A DNA stretch of 64,000 bases from Granulicella sapmiensis (GTDB lineage: Bacteria; Acidobacteriota; Terriglobia; Terriglobales; Acidobacteriaceae): assembly GCA_026225395.1 (NCBI GenBank), contig JAMFSR010000031.1:36940-100939 (forward strand). The letters are read 5' to 3'. Below the pieces are notes generated by a model, which made no database searches, was not told where the DNA came from, and was given only the letters and a program-made list of their open reading frames with translations. Positions 45,101 to 54,100 of this stretch are shown here, one piece after another. Made by a program: the position numbers and the translations under genes. Within the stretch, counting starts at the first letter, position 1, and each line of letters opens with the position of its first letter.

Positions 45101-45899
45101 TACCTCCGCCGCGCTCAAGCCACCACCAGAAGTCGCAAAGAAAACCGCAACCACCGCACCCGTAACAAAAGAACCCACCGCTGCCGAACGCCTCGAACCC
45201 TTCTTCGCAGCCGCTCAACCCTTCTTCGAAAAAATCCCGACCACACTCGCCACCGCGGTCGCCAATCAACAAGCCGCAACTCACTACCGCAAGGTCCTCG
45301 AAGCCACCACGACAGCAGCCACGCACCTCATCGCAACCGCAGCGCCCCTTGCCAAAGCATTCCCCGCAGCCTCCGTCTATCTTCCGGCTGCGACAAAGCC
45401 CTCGGAAACCCGCGACGATCTATGGGCTCCCGTGCTTGCCTGGATCGTACTCCATGGCCTGCCCGGCCCCTACAAAGCAACGCTCTTCGATCGCCTCCAG
45501 CTTCGCGCCGCCTTAGCCGACATCTTTCCCAGCTTCGGACTACACGGCGAAGACGCCTGGCGCGCCTCCGCCCGCGTTCGCCTTCTACTCGCCGCCGAAG
45601 ACGAGCCCACCAAAATCCGCCCGGAAGCCGAACAGTTCTGGGCCGACCCGGACGTCCGCTGGCTGGCCGGCGTCAACCAATCCGAAGGCGAAACCTGGTT
45701 CAACAAAGAAGCCTTCGAGCAGCTCGTCCTCTGGCTCCATCTCCCCACGTTATTGAAGCCCACAACCATCGACCCCAACGCCGCCATCACCACCACGTTC
45801 AAAGCCGCCGAAACCACCGGCTACAACGTAGACAAGCTCCTCGAATCGCCGGCGGCAAAGCCAACAGGGAACAGCGAAAACCTAAAACCTAAAACCTAA
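42168..45899 (+). CDS. very large GH13-type alpha-amylase family protein
   Basis: A 1243-residue protein with no signal peptide. The N-terminal region of about 340 residues (LLFSYTGNVVFANVAASR near the start) has no function I can name. The GH13 barrel follows: region I DMVPNH (D436, N440, H441), region II RFDAAMVLAKRH (nucleophile D556), region III LLAEAFW (acid/base E621) and region IV SNPDER (D682). In region IV the usual His before the Asp is Pro (P681). A beta domain, an Ala/Pro/Lys/Thr-rich linker (about 945-1010) and a helical C-terminal domain end the protein. Probably an intracellular alpha-glucan-active enzyme, but the altered region IV makes hydrolase versus transferase uncertain. 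The 3' end overlaps the convergent lactate permease gene by 18 bp. Confidence 0.75.
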   Translation: MEFHISRAIREKLDIDDLLFSYTGNVVFANVAASRKLAQQLTELREKEAGGVAGADTIVNAGALFAMGLIDELNHALVARYRKEVDPAVLSEAVRWFTAQADPQKLEKLLLTFTQQFPNVAVYRGQQTAAKWLKGSTDGLSNREAALEELMLLWLANINPAFRAFGELFNDAGLKQQTIYANVTSALPTYFATRPPFSPEIGNLIDALRAPMLASPDSLTGQLDYIREKWAPYLGADLKRVLLAIDTLREEDIAIWMRFNPAAPEWYRHGQPGRGGEGFVGDEYIGFDEEYVVGPDGKRTRKRRYDKDYQAPLNEYEAFSADQAWMPTVVLMAKSTYVWLEQLSKKYQRHIHRLDQIPDEELRLLAERGITGLWLIGLWERSIASRTIKRLRGHHDAVASAYSLKDYQIAEDLGGNSAYEHLRDRAGAFGLRLASDMVPNHMGIDSPWVIEHPDWFVHRSESPFPAYSFNGPDLSTDPRVEIKIDDHYYDQTDAAVAFRLRTYADNTTRYIYHGNDGTTFAWNDTAQLDYSKAYVREHVMQVILHVARLFPIIRFDAAMVLAKRHVQRLWFPLPGAGGSIPSRAENAMSQEEFDALMPHEFWREVVDRVAVEVPGTLLLAEAFWLLEGYFVRTLGMHRVYNSAFMNMLRDEENAKYRSYLKKTIEFDPDILKRYVNFMSNPDERTAIDQFGSDDKYFGVATLLATLPGLPMFGHGQIEGYTERYGMEFKQAKMDEWPNEHLVARHMREIAPLLKIRHVFAESTHFVLYDFWTGYGTVNENVFAYSNRHDGQRAVILYNNSYGSAEGTIHTSVGSMDKGSGEMRQRTLAEGLALPWDEQAILSYRDTASGLEYLHRSSEVHQRGLNFSLRGYQYVVLLNWRELHSTAEWPWDALCDELQGAGVSNLDEAIINLRLRPLHEALRQALSADNLHTFAAIALESTTTKPEPAEASETTKPGAPDLSHLEIGVSTIPAGKPQPTSAALKPPPEVAKKTATTAPVTKEPTAAERLEPFFAAAQPFFEKIPTTLATAVANQQAATHYRKVLEATTTAATHLIATAAPLAKAFPAASVYLPAATKPSETRDDLWAPVLAWIVLHGLPGPYKATLFDRLQLRAALADIFPSFGLHGEDAWRASARVRLLLAAEDEPTKIRPEAEQFWADPDVRWLAGVNQSEGETWFNKEAFEQLVLWLHLPTLLKPTTIDPNAAITTTFKAAETTGYNVDKLLESPAAKPTGNSENLKPKT

Positions 45900-45906
45900 A
45901 ACCTGT
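45875..45906. repeat. AAAACCT heptamer tandem repeat shared by two convergent gene ends
   Basis: Four copies of AAAACCT in a row. The stop codons of the GH13 gene (plus strand) and of the lactate permease gene (minus strand) both lie in the array, so its expansion or contraction would alter both C-termini. Confidence 0.65.
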
Positions 45907-47654
45907 TTCTCATACGCATACGCCAACGCGATACACCCCACCACCACCGCCAGCACAATACTGTGCTTCAGCGTAAACCGGAACAACCTCACCTGGTCTG
46001 CCGCGTTCAACCCTGTCGCCGCCGCGGCAATCGCAATCGTCTGCAGGCTGATCATCTTGCCCATCACCCCGCCTGACGAGTTCGCCGCCGCCATCAGCAC
46101 CGGATCGAACCCCAGCCGCTGCGCCGTCACCACCTGCAAATTCCCAAACAGGGCATTCGACGATGTATCCGACCCCGTCAAAAACACGCCCATCCACCCC
46201 AGCAGCGCGCTGAAGAAGGGAAACGCCCGCCCACTCGCCGCAAACGCGAGGCCGAGCGTCGCGGTCGCCCCGCAGTAGTTCATCAGAAACGCAATCGCCA
46301 GCACCAAACTCACGGTAGCCGTCGGCAGCCGAAGCTGCTTCACCACCGCCACCAGCACTCGCCCAAACTGCTTCGGACTCATCCGCAAACAAACCGCCGC
46401 CAGCAGCGTTGCTACCATGCAGGCCGTCCCCGGGGTCGCCAGGTAGTTGAACGCAAACACCGCATGGTACGGCGAAGCCTTCGCCACAATCGGCGGCACG
46501 CGATACACCACGTCATGCAGCAGCGGCCAGTGCAGAGAAACGGTCGCCCGCTCAAACACCCGCTGCAGCGGGCACCATCCCGACAAGATCACGCAAGCCA
46601 CCAGCAGCCCATACGGCATCCACGCATACAGCACCGTGCCGATGGGATAACTCGGCAGCACCCGCTCCTCCATCGTCAACTCAGCGCCAACTCCGGGTGC
46701 CCCATCTTCGCCGCGCTCTTTGCGGCTAAGGTGGGTATCGCGCGAAAGCGCGACCGCTCTCCTCGCAATCGGCACCGTCCCCATCCGCGCAAACCGCTCC
46801 ATCATCAATGCCGCATGACCCTCATGCACCACCCGCTCGCGCCGCATCCGCAGCACCGCAATCAACGCCGCAATCGAGGCAATCGCCGCCAGGATGTCCG
46901 TCAACTGCGGCCCCACATACACCGACACCGCCAGCTGCACCGCTCCAAACACCGCGCCCGAAACCAGCAGCGGAACCCATATCCCGCTCGTCGCCGTCCA
47001 CCCGCCAATCGCCACAATCAGGTACGCCGGAATGATCAACGCCACCGGCGTGCAGATAGCCCCAATCGCCCCGCTCAGCTTCTCCAACGGCAGCCCCGTT
47101 ATCCCCGCCAGCGTAATGATCGGAATCCCAATCGACCCAAACGCCACCGGGGCCGTATTCGCCAGCAAACAGATCGCCGACGCGCTGAACGGCGAAAACC
47201 CCAACCCGATCAGCATGCTCGCCGCAATCGCCACGGGCGTCCCAAACCCTGCCGCACCTTCCAGAAACGCCCCAAACGCAAACGCGATCAACAACGCCTG
47301 CAGCCGAGGGTCCGGCGTCAGTCTCCCAATCGAATTCTTGATAATTTCAAACTGCCCCGTCTCCACCGTCACGCGAAACAGCGCAATCGCCCAGAAGATC
47401 AGCCACGTAATCGGAAACAGCCCGAACGCCACGCCAAAACCCGCCGCGCTCACCGCCGTCACCACGGGCATCTTGTACGCCAGCGTCGCCAACGCAAACG
47501 TCACCACCAGCCCACACATCCCTGCAAACCACGCCGGCTTGCGCAGCACGCCAAGCAGCAACAGCAGCGTCAGGATCGGCAGCGCCGCCAGCAGCACAGA
47601 GAAGCCAAGCCCATGGCCGAACAGCAGGTAAGTCTGGTACCAGGTCAAGAGCAC
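45882..47654 (-). CDS. lctP: L-lactate permease (LctP/LldP family)
   Basis: A 590-residue membrane protein with about 12-14 hydrophobic segments. Family motifs are EGAAGFGTPVAIAASML, LLANTAPVAFGSIGIPI and GVFLTGSDTSSNALFGNLQ near the C-terminus. Relatives are about 550 residues; part of the excess is a charged cytoplasmic stretch at residues about 299-321 (SRDTHLSRKERGED) encoded by a REP-like repeat (46691-46760) that is read through in frame. It is divergent from the lactate racemase gene, with about 95 bp between starts, so uptake and interconversion of lactate enantiomers are probably controlled together. The last codons lie in a heptamer repeat overlapping the GH13 gene. Confidence 0.9.
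   Translation of the reverse strand: MLLTWYQTYLLFGHGLGFSVLLAALPILTLLLLLGVLRKPAWFAGMCGLVVTFALATLAYKMPVVTAVSAAGFGVAFGLFPITWLIFWAIALFRVTVETGQFEIIKNSIGRLTPDPRLQALLIAFAFGAFLEGAAGFGTPVAIAASMLIGLGFSPFSASAICLLANTAPVAFGSIGIPIITLAGITGLPLEKLSGAIGAICTPVALIIPAYLIVAIGGWTATSGIWVPLLVSGAVFGAVQLAVSVYVGPQLTDILAAIASIAALIAVLRMRRERVVHEGHAALMMERFARMGTVPIARRAVALSRDTHLSRKERGEDGAPGVGAELTMEERVLPSYPIGTVLYAWMPYGLLVACVILSGWCPLQRVFERATVSLHWPLLHDVVYRVPPIVAKASPYHAVFAFNYLATPGTACMVATLLAAVCLRMSPKQFGRVLVAVVKQLRLPTATVSLVLAIAFLMNYCGATATLGLAFAASGRAFPFFSALLGWMGVFLTGSDTSSNALFGNLQVVTAQRLGFDPVLMAAANSSGGVMGKMISLQTIAIAAAATGLNAADQVRLFRFTLKHSIVLAVVVGCIALAYAYEKQVLGFRF
46691..46760 (-). repeat. REP-like hairpin repeat, copy D, inside the lactate permease gene
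   Basis: On the minus strand: AGAGCGGTCGCGCTTT, CGCGCGATAC, then the stem CCCACCTTAGCCGC, loop AAAGAGC, GCGGCGAAGATGGG (12 of 14 pairs), and the tail GCACCCGG. The first 16 bases and the tail match copy B at 19606-19673. The repeat is in frame and free of stops in the permease reading frame. Confidence 0.7.
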
Positions 47655-47748
47655 TCTCCGAAGCAGCTTGCATACCTACAGGAATAGCTGCGATGGTAGG
47701 CTATGGGCCTTGCGCCCGGCAACAAGCACCACGGAGCACCAGAAACCC

Positions 47749-49023
47749 ATGATGGAACAGATCGTCGCCTTCGGAAAATCCGGCCTCACCCTGCACCTGC
47801 CCGACGGCCCCCGCTACGAAGTCCTCCGCGCCCACTCCGCCGACGCCATCCCCAACCCCCGCGCCGCGCTCGACGCCGCCCTCGACGTGCCCATCGGCAG
47901 CCCCTCGCTCTCCGCTCTCGCCGCCGGCAAGAAGACCGCCGCCATCTCCGTCTGCGACATCACCCGCCCCGCGCCCAACCGCCAGACTCTCCCACCGATC
48001 CTAGAACGCCTTCACGCCGCCGGCATGCGCGCCGAAGACATCACCCTCTGCATCGCCACCGGCCTGCACCGCGAAGCCACCGGTGCCGAGCTCGACACCA
48101 TCCTCGGCCCCGAAATCGCCGCCCGCTACCCCATCTTCAACCACGACGCCAAAATCCTCTCCGACCACCGCTACCTCGGCGACACCGAACGCGGCACCCC
48201 CGTCTGGATCGCCAACCGCTTCCTCGACGCCGACCTCCACATCACCCTCGGCTTCATCGAGCAGCACCTCATGCTCGGCTTCTCTGGCGGCCGCAAGCTC
48301 ATCGCCCCCGGTCTCGCCGCGCAGGAAACCATCAAGGTCATCCACTCCCCGCGCTTCATGCGCGAGGCCCTCGCCGTCGAAGGCTCCATCGACAACAACC
48401 CCATCCACGCCGACCTGCTCGAAATCGCCCGCAAGGCCGGCCACCACTTCATGCTCGATGTCACTCTCACCCAGAGCCGCGAAATCTCCGGCATCTTCGC
48501 CGGCAACGCCGTCGAGGCCCACGCCGCCGGCGTCGACTTCATGCGCCGCACTTCTGTGGAGCACGTCCCGCAGTACGTCGATGCCGCCATCACTTCGGCC
48601 GCCGGCCTCCCGCTCGATCTCACCTTCTACCAGACCGTCAAAGGCGTCACCGCCGTCCAGCACATCGTCAAACCCGGCGGCAAAATCCTCATCCTCTCGG
48701 AGTGCTCCGAAGGCGTCGGTTCACCGGAGTTCTCGGAAAAGGTCGCCAGCTACAAAGGCGCACAAAGCTTCCTCGACGAAATCAAGGACTCACCCGTCGT
48801 CCCCGACCAGTGGCAGCTGGAAAAACTCGCCCTCGTCGCCCTCAAACACCCGCTGACGTTCTACGTCCCCGGCGTCCGTCCCGATCAACTCGGCTCGCTC
48901 GGCAAAGACAGCTTCTCGAGCGCCGACAAGGCCATCAACGATCTCCTCAGCGATCTGCCCACCAACGCCAGCATTGCCATTCTCCCCGATGGCCCCTATG
49001 CCTGCGCCCGCGTCTCAAGCTAA
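47749..49023 (+). CDS. larA: nickel-dependent lactate racemase LarA (or LarA-family epimerase)
   Basis: A 424-residue cytosolic enzyme of the LarA family. Recognisable motifs are VCDITRPAPNRQTLPP, CIATGLHR, IFNHDAK and LGFIEQHLMLGFSGGRKLIAPG, which correspond to the conserved regions that hold the nickel-pincer nucleotide cofactor and substrate. The pairing with a divergent lactate permease favours lactate as substrate, although LarA relatives act on various 2-hydroxyacids. ATG at 47749 is followed immediately by another ATG; an earlier in-frame start at 47668 would overlap the divergent promoter. LarB, LarC and LarE, needed to make the cofactor, are not in this window. A NiCoT nickel transporter is encoded at 0.6 kb. 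Confidence 0.87.
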   Translation: MMEQIVAFGKSGLTLHLPDGPRYEVLRAHSADAIPNPRAALDAALDVPIGSPSLSALAAGKKTAAISVCDITRPAPNRQTLPPILERLHAAGMRAEDITLCIATGLHREATGAELDTILGPEIAARYPIFNHDAKILSDHRYLGDTERGTPVWIANRFLDADLHITLGFIEQHLMLGFSGGRKLIAPGLAAQETIKVIHSPRFMREALAVEGSIDNNPIHADLLEIARKAGHHFMLDVTLTQSREISGIFAGNAVEAHAAGVDFMRRTSVEHVPQYVDAAITSAAGLPLDLTFYQTVKGVTAVQHIVKPGGKILILSECSEGVGSPEFSEKVASYKGAQSFLDEIKDSPVVPDQWQLEKLALVALKHPLTFYVPGVRPDQLGSLGKDSFSSADKAINDLLSDLPTNASIAILPDGPYACARVSS

Positions 49024-49045
49024 CCTAGACCTACCCATTAGGCCC

Positions 49046-49066
49046 TCATCCTGAGCGCAGCGAAGG
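49046..49066 (+). repeat. dispersed TCATCCTGAGCG-type repeat, copy 2
   Basis: TCATCCTGAGCGCAGCGAAGG lies just after the LarA stop and before the next gene's ribosome binding site. A close relative on the other strand is at 19561-19584. Confidence 0.5.
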
Positions 49067-49146
49067 ATCTCCGTAGTTTGTCGCTGCACCATTCTCCCGG
49101 CCAGCCCGGGCTTAACGAAGTCGACAACAACACAGCGGAGGAACTT

Positions 49147-50706
49147 TTGACGGCAGCGCTCTCGGACCAGTCCATCTCCCGCCTGCGCTGGCTCTGCTGC
49201 GTCGCCTTCCTCGCGCTCTTCGGCTATTACATTGCCGTCTCCCTCCGCTGGCCCATCGTGTGGGACGCGCAGGTCATGCACTACGTCCGCTTCCTCCTCA
49301 CGCGTGGTCTGCAGCCTTACTCCGACATTACAGACATGAACATGCCCGGCACCTACCTTACCGAAGGCTGGGCCATGGCCGTCTTCGGCTGGGGCGATCT
49401 CGCCTGGCGTATCTACGAGTTCTTCCTGCTCGCCGTCCTCACCGCCTCTTGCATGATCATCGGTGGCCGTCGTCGCTGGTTTGCCGGCATCTTCGCCTCC
49501 GCCTTCTTCCTCGCGATGCACGCCTCCGAAGGCCCGCTCTTCGCCGTCGAACGCGACGAAGTCATGCTCGTCCTGCTCATCGCCTCGGTAGCTGTCTTCT
49601 TCGTCGCCATGCGCCGCAACCGCGCGTGGCTCATGCTCCCGTTCGGCCTGCTGAACGGCCTGGCGATCTCGCTCAAACCAACCTCGCTGCTGCTGGACGT
49701 CGCCCTGCTCATCATGGCCTACGTCATCATGCGCCGCCGCAAGCAGTCTGCCGTTGACTTCCTCCTCTTCGGTCTGCTCGGCAACCTCGCCATCGGCACG
49801 CTCCTGCTCAACTTCCTGGAGCGCCACCATGCGGTCGCGGGGTTCCTCTTCATCCTGCGCACGGTGCTGCCCGCTTACGGCCACAGCAGCAACGCCGCGG
49901 GAGCGCCGCACCTGTTCCGCCACTTCATGCCACCGGCGCTGCTTCCGCTCCTCGCTCTTGCCCTCCTGGCTGCCGCGCTCAACCGCGCGCCTGCCGACTG
50001 GGAGCGTTTCGTGCTTTGGATCGGGGTCCTCGCCGGCGCCATCTCCTACTTTTTGCAAGGCAAGGGAGCGCCGTATCACCGTTATATGTTCGTGCTCTTC
50101 CTCGCACTCTGGATCGGCTGGGAACTCGCGGAAGCCATGCACAGCGCAGCCTTCGCCCCGCGTCTGGTCGGCGTCCTCGGCTCGCTTGTGCTCTTCCTGC
50201 TTGTGGTCCCGTACTACGTCGTCATCGTCCATCGCGACGCTCCCAAAGGCCGCGATCCGTTGCAACTGGCACTCGCTTTGGACCGCGACCTCACCCAGCT
50301 CGGCGGCGACAAGCTTCAGCGCCAGGTCGAGTGCCTCGACCTCGTCAACGGCTGCCTCAACGCCCTCTACCGCATGCGCCTGGTCGGCAATACTGGCATG
50401 ACCGGTGATCTGCTCCTCTTTGACCCCAACGGCGGCCCAGCGACGGACTACTATCGCAACTGGCTGCAAACCCGCCAAAACGCCGACCCCGCCAACGTGG
50501 TCGTCCTCGGCGACGAGTGGTACCAGAACGGCCAGCCCAGCTTCAGCAAAATAGACACCTGGCCGGAGTTCGCCAGCTTCCTCCACACCGACTACGTCCC
50601 CGTCGTCGAGCGGCACTTCGAGGCCGGAAACACCCACGCCTACCGCATCTACCTCCGCAAGGGCAGCGCCGTCCTGGCCAGCGAACAAGCCAATCCCCTT
50701 CAATAA
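49147..50706 (+). CDS. polytopic membrane protein, probable GT-C fold glycosyltransferase
   Basis: A 519-residue integral membrane protein with about 10-11 hydrophobic segments. The first periplasmic loop contains WDAQVMHYVRFLLTRG and DMNMPGTYL, with an Asp early in the loop like the catalytic acid of GT-C enzymes using polyprenyl-phosphate sugars (ArnT, PMT, Alg families). The C-terminal soluble part (about 400-519) is probably periplasmic. TTG at 49147 is chosen because GGAGG lies 5 bp upstream at 49137-49141; a longer frame begins inside the dispersed-repeat area. The sugar and acceptor are unknown, and the family call rests on topology and loop motif only. Confidence 0.65.
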   Translation: MTAALSDQSISRLRWLCCVAFLALFGYYIAVSLRWPIVWDAQVMHYVRFLLTRGLQPYSDITDMNMPGTYLTEGWAMAVFGWGDLAWRIYEFFLLAVLTASCMIIGGRRRWFAGIFASAFFLAMHASEGPLFAVERDEVMLVLLIASVAVFFVAMRRNRAWLMLPFGLLNGLAISLKPTSLLLDVALLIMAYVIMRRRKQSAVDFLLFGLLGNLAIGTLLLNFLERHHAVAGFLFILRTVLPAYGHSSNAAGAPHLFRHFMPPALLPLLALALLAAALNRAPADWERFVLWIGVLAGAISYFLQGKGAPYHRYMFVLFLALWIGWELAEAMHSAAFAPRLVGVLGSLVLFLLVVPYYVVIVHRDAPKGRDPLQLALALDRDLTQLGGDKLQRQVECLDLVNGCLNALYRMRLVGNTGMTGDLLLFDPNGGPATDYYRNWLQTRQNADPANVVVLGDEWYQNGQPSFSKIDTWPEFASFLHTDYVPVVERHFEAGNTHAYRIYLRKGSAVLASEQANPLQ

Positions 50707-51114
50707 AAGATGTTCCATGGCGAAGCCCGCAAGCGAGCCGAGAAAATCGATTACTAAAGGCGCTAACCAGTGTCGATAATCGAACACTATTTCGGCATGC
50801 CAGCTATCCTAGAGAGCAAATCCTCACTCAAAGACTCCCTCGCCACGCCGGTGAAAACGACCCCGGCCAACTTCCTGACGTAAAGAGTCTCCCGCTCGAA
50901 AATCGCCATAAACGCTGCATATTTATGGGCTAAAGCCATGGCGTCCGGCAGCCGATGAAGGGGATATTCTTCCGCATTTCGCTGGTCCTCCGCAGGGGTC
51001 AGAGCCATGCACCATTCGGGGTATCCCGTTGCCACAAAAGAGCTATAGGTCGCGGACTCCGTGTGATTTCAAGACACCAGACAGTTACCGTAGTGTCGTA
51101 ATTGGAGTTACCCC
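50707..51114. other. intergenic region before the giant NHL/Ig-like gene
   Basis: About 400 bp. The only reading frame of any size is a short one on the minus strand (50787-51035), listed separately. No strong hairpin or promoter could be fixed. GGAG shortly before 51115 may serve as ribosome binding site. Confidence 0.4.
50787..51035 (-). CDS. possible small hypothetical protein
   Basis: An 82-residue frame (GTG at 51035, or ATG at 51008 for 73 residues) in an otherwise empty gap. The composition is protein-like, with amphipathic helices (for example AMALAHKYAAFMAIFERE) and no low complexity. There is no clear ribosome binding site and I recognise no family. It may be a remnant or chance frame. 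Confidence 0.25.
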   Translation of the reverse strand: MATGYPEWCMALTPAEDQRNAEEYPLHRLPDAMALAHKYAAFMAIFERETLYVRKLAGVVFTGVARESLSEDLLSRIAGMPK

Positions 51115-54100
51115 ATGTCTTCGGCCCCTGCGTATCTTGTAAGAAAACAGACCTGCTGTCCTCATAGCTTGAGCGTCCCGGTAAAGCGGCTGACGCGCCT
51201 TTTCTCCCTCCTCACATTTGGCATCCTGGCTGCAGCCGGAGTTTCCGCCTCGGCGCAGTCGCCTGTCGTTCTCCCGGGCGCCACCGTTGGCACGCCCACG
51301 ACTCCTCCCACCCCGACCCCGGTCACCATCACCATAACGGCTGGCGGCCTGTCCGTCACACCCCAGGCGCTGACCCAGGGCATCAGCGGGCAGGACTTCG
51401 CGCTCGCTGCCGGCGGCACCTGCGGCGCAAATGTTTCCTATACGATCGGCCAGACCTGCACGGTCAATGTTGTCTTTACTCCGCTCTATCCCGGCCAGCG
51501 CAATGGAGCTGTGGTCATCACCAACTCCACCGGCAACCTTCTTGGAAGCACGCTTGTTACGGCAACTGCAACCGGTTCGCTCGCGGTTCTCGTCCCGGGC
51601 GAAATGAATACAGTTGCCGGCGACGCGCAGTGGCTCTACAACGGCGACAATGTTCCGGCCACCAGCGCCTCCATCTTCCTTCCCACCGGCGTTGTCACGG
51701 ACGCAGCCGGCAATCTGTACCTCTCGGACTCCAGCAACAACCGCATCCGTCGCGTCGACGGCAAGACCGGCCTGATCACCACGGTCGGCGGCAACGGAAC
51801 CCCCGGCTTCAGCGGCGATGGCGGGCCGGCCACGCAGGCCGAGGTCAGCGTTCCCGCGGGCATCGCCATCGATGGCGCCGGAAACCTCTACTTCGCAGAC
51901 ACCGGCAACCACGCCATCCGCCGCATCGACGCCTTCAGCGGCTACATCACCACCGTCGCCGGCATCGGCAACGCGCAGGGCTACTCCGGCGACGGCTTCG
52001 CAGCCACCTCCGCGAAGCTTTCGCTCCCGGAAGGCATCGCATTTGACTCCGCCCATAACCTCTACATCGCCGACACCGGCAACAACGTCCTCCGCAAAGT
52101 CAACGTCTCGACCGGCACCATCACCACCATCGCCGGCACCGGCACCGCGGGCTACAACGGCGATGGCATTGTTGCAACCACGGCTTACCTCAACGCCCCG
52201 TGGTCCCTCTCCGTCGGTACCGACAACAGCATCTACTTCGCCGATCTGAGCAATAATCGCGTCCGCGAGATCGATCCCCTGGGCATCATCACCACCGTGG
52301 CCGGCACCGGCATGCAGGGCTTCTCCGGCGACGGTTCTGACGCCAACAAGGCCGTCCTCGATGAACCCGCGAGCGTTATTATTGACCCCGCCGGCGATCT
52401 CTACATCGCCGACTCCGGCAACAACCGCATCCGTAAAATCTCTCTCGCCGGCACCATCGAAACCGTGGCAGGAACCGGCGGCGAAGAGTTCGCAGGCGAT
52501 GGCGGTCCGGCCAACCTCGCTACCCTCTACGGCCCTTACGCCCTGCACATGGACCAGGCCGGCGACCTCTTCCTTACGGACATGTTCCACAATCGCGTCC
52601 GGAAGGTCAGCGCTTCCGGTCTTCCTCTCACCTTTGCTACATTGCGCGTCGGTAAGGTATCGCAGCCGCCGCAGGTCATCGCGCTTGAAAACGACGGCAA
52701 CGCCAGCCTGAACTTCGCCGCTCCCACCTTTAGCCAGTCCGCTCTGGACTCCCACACCACCAGCTGCAGTGTCGGCACTGCGCTCGCTAAGGGGACCGAC
52801 TGCAACCTCGGCGTTGAGTTCGCGCCCACAATGCTCGGCAACCCCGTCAACGGCACCTTGAACGTCAACTCCGACGCCGGCAACGCGCCAACGGTGATCA
52901 ATCTTTCCGGCCAGGTATTGAGCGTCAACCCCACGAGCACCGCGCTCACCTCCAGCCTGAATCCCAGCCTCATCAACGGTCTGGTCGTCTTCACCGCGAC
53001 CATCTCCGCCGGCGGTGCAACCACCACCGGCACCGTCACCTTTCTTGAAGGCTCGGCGGTCGTCTGCACTGGCACGGTCAATGCCGCCAACGTCGCCTCC
53101 TGCAGCACTTCCACCCTCACGCTCGGTTCGCACAACATCACCGCCTCTTACCCGGGCGACGCTAACGACGCGGCCAGCGTCTCAGGCACTCTCGTCCAGG
53201 TCGTCAAGCAGCCCTCCACCATCGCCCTTACCGCTTCGCCGAACCCCGCTGTTGTGACCGCCACCGTCACCCTCACGGCCACGGCCACGGCGCCTACCGG
53301 AACACCGACCGGCACGATCTCCTTTTATGACGGCTCCACTCTGATCGGTACGTCGACCCTTTCTTCGGGTATTGCCACCATCACCACCACGCAGCTCACC
53401 GCCGCGTCCCACGCCCTTACCGCGCAGTACTCGGGTGACACCACCAACGCCACCTGCACCTCCAACACGGTCACCGAAGTCGTCAACCATGCCACCACCG
53501 TCACCGTGATCGCCAGCACCAACGCGACACCCACGGTCGGTACCTCGATCACCTTCAATGCCTCGGTATCCAGCACCAACGGCCCCGCACCCACCGGCAC
53601 GGTCGCCTTCACCGATGGCGTCACCAACATCGGCAGCGGGACCCTCGATTCGAACGGCAACACCAACTTCAGCACCGCCACGCTCACTCCCGGCACGCAC
53701 AGAATCGTAGCCACCTATAGCGGCGACTCCAACGATGCCACCAGCGCCTCCACTGCCCTGGTTGAAACCGTCCAGCAGATCAACACCGTCACCTCGCTCA
53801 CCAGCTCCGCCAACCCCGCCAATGCAGGCGCTTCGGTAAAGCTCACCGCCAACGTGTCCATGGTTACGGGCGCAATCGCTGACGGCGCCATCACCGGAAC
53901 GGTCGCCTTCAGCAACGGCTCAACCTCGCTCGGCTCCGCGGTCATCGACGTAAACGGCAACGCCAGCCTCTCCCTGAGCACGCTGCCCGTCGGCACCAAC
54001 ACCATCGTCGCCGTCTACAGCGGGGCCACCAACTACGCCACCAGCACCTCGAACGCGCTGCCTGAAGTGATCGACCAGACCACCACCACCACGACGCTCT

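Noticed and set aside
51085..53133. 682-codon minus-strand frame opposite the giant NHL/Ig-like gene
   Set aside because: Gly/Asp/Ala-rich repetitive product mirroring the repeats of the plus-strand gene; no domain or ribosome binding site.
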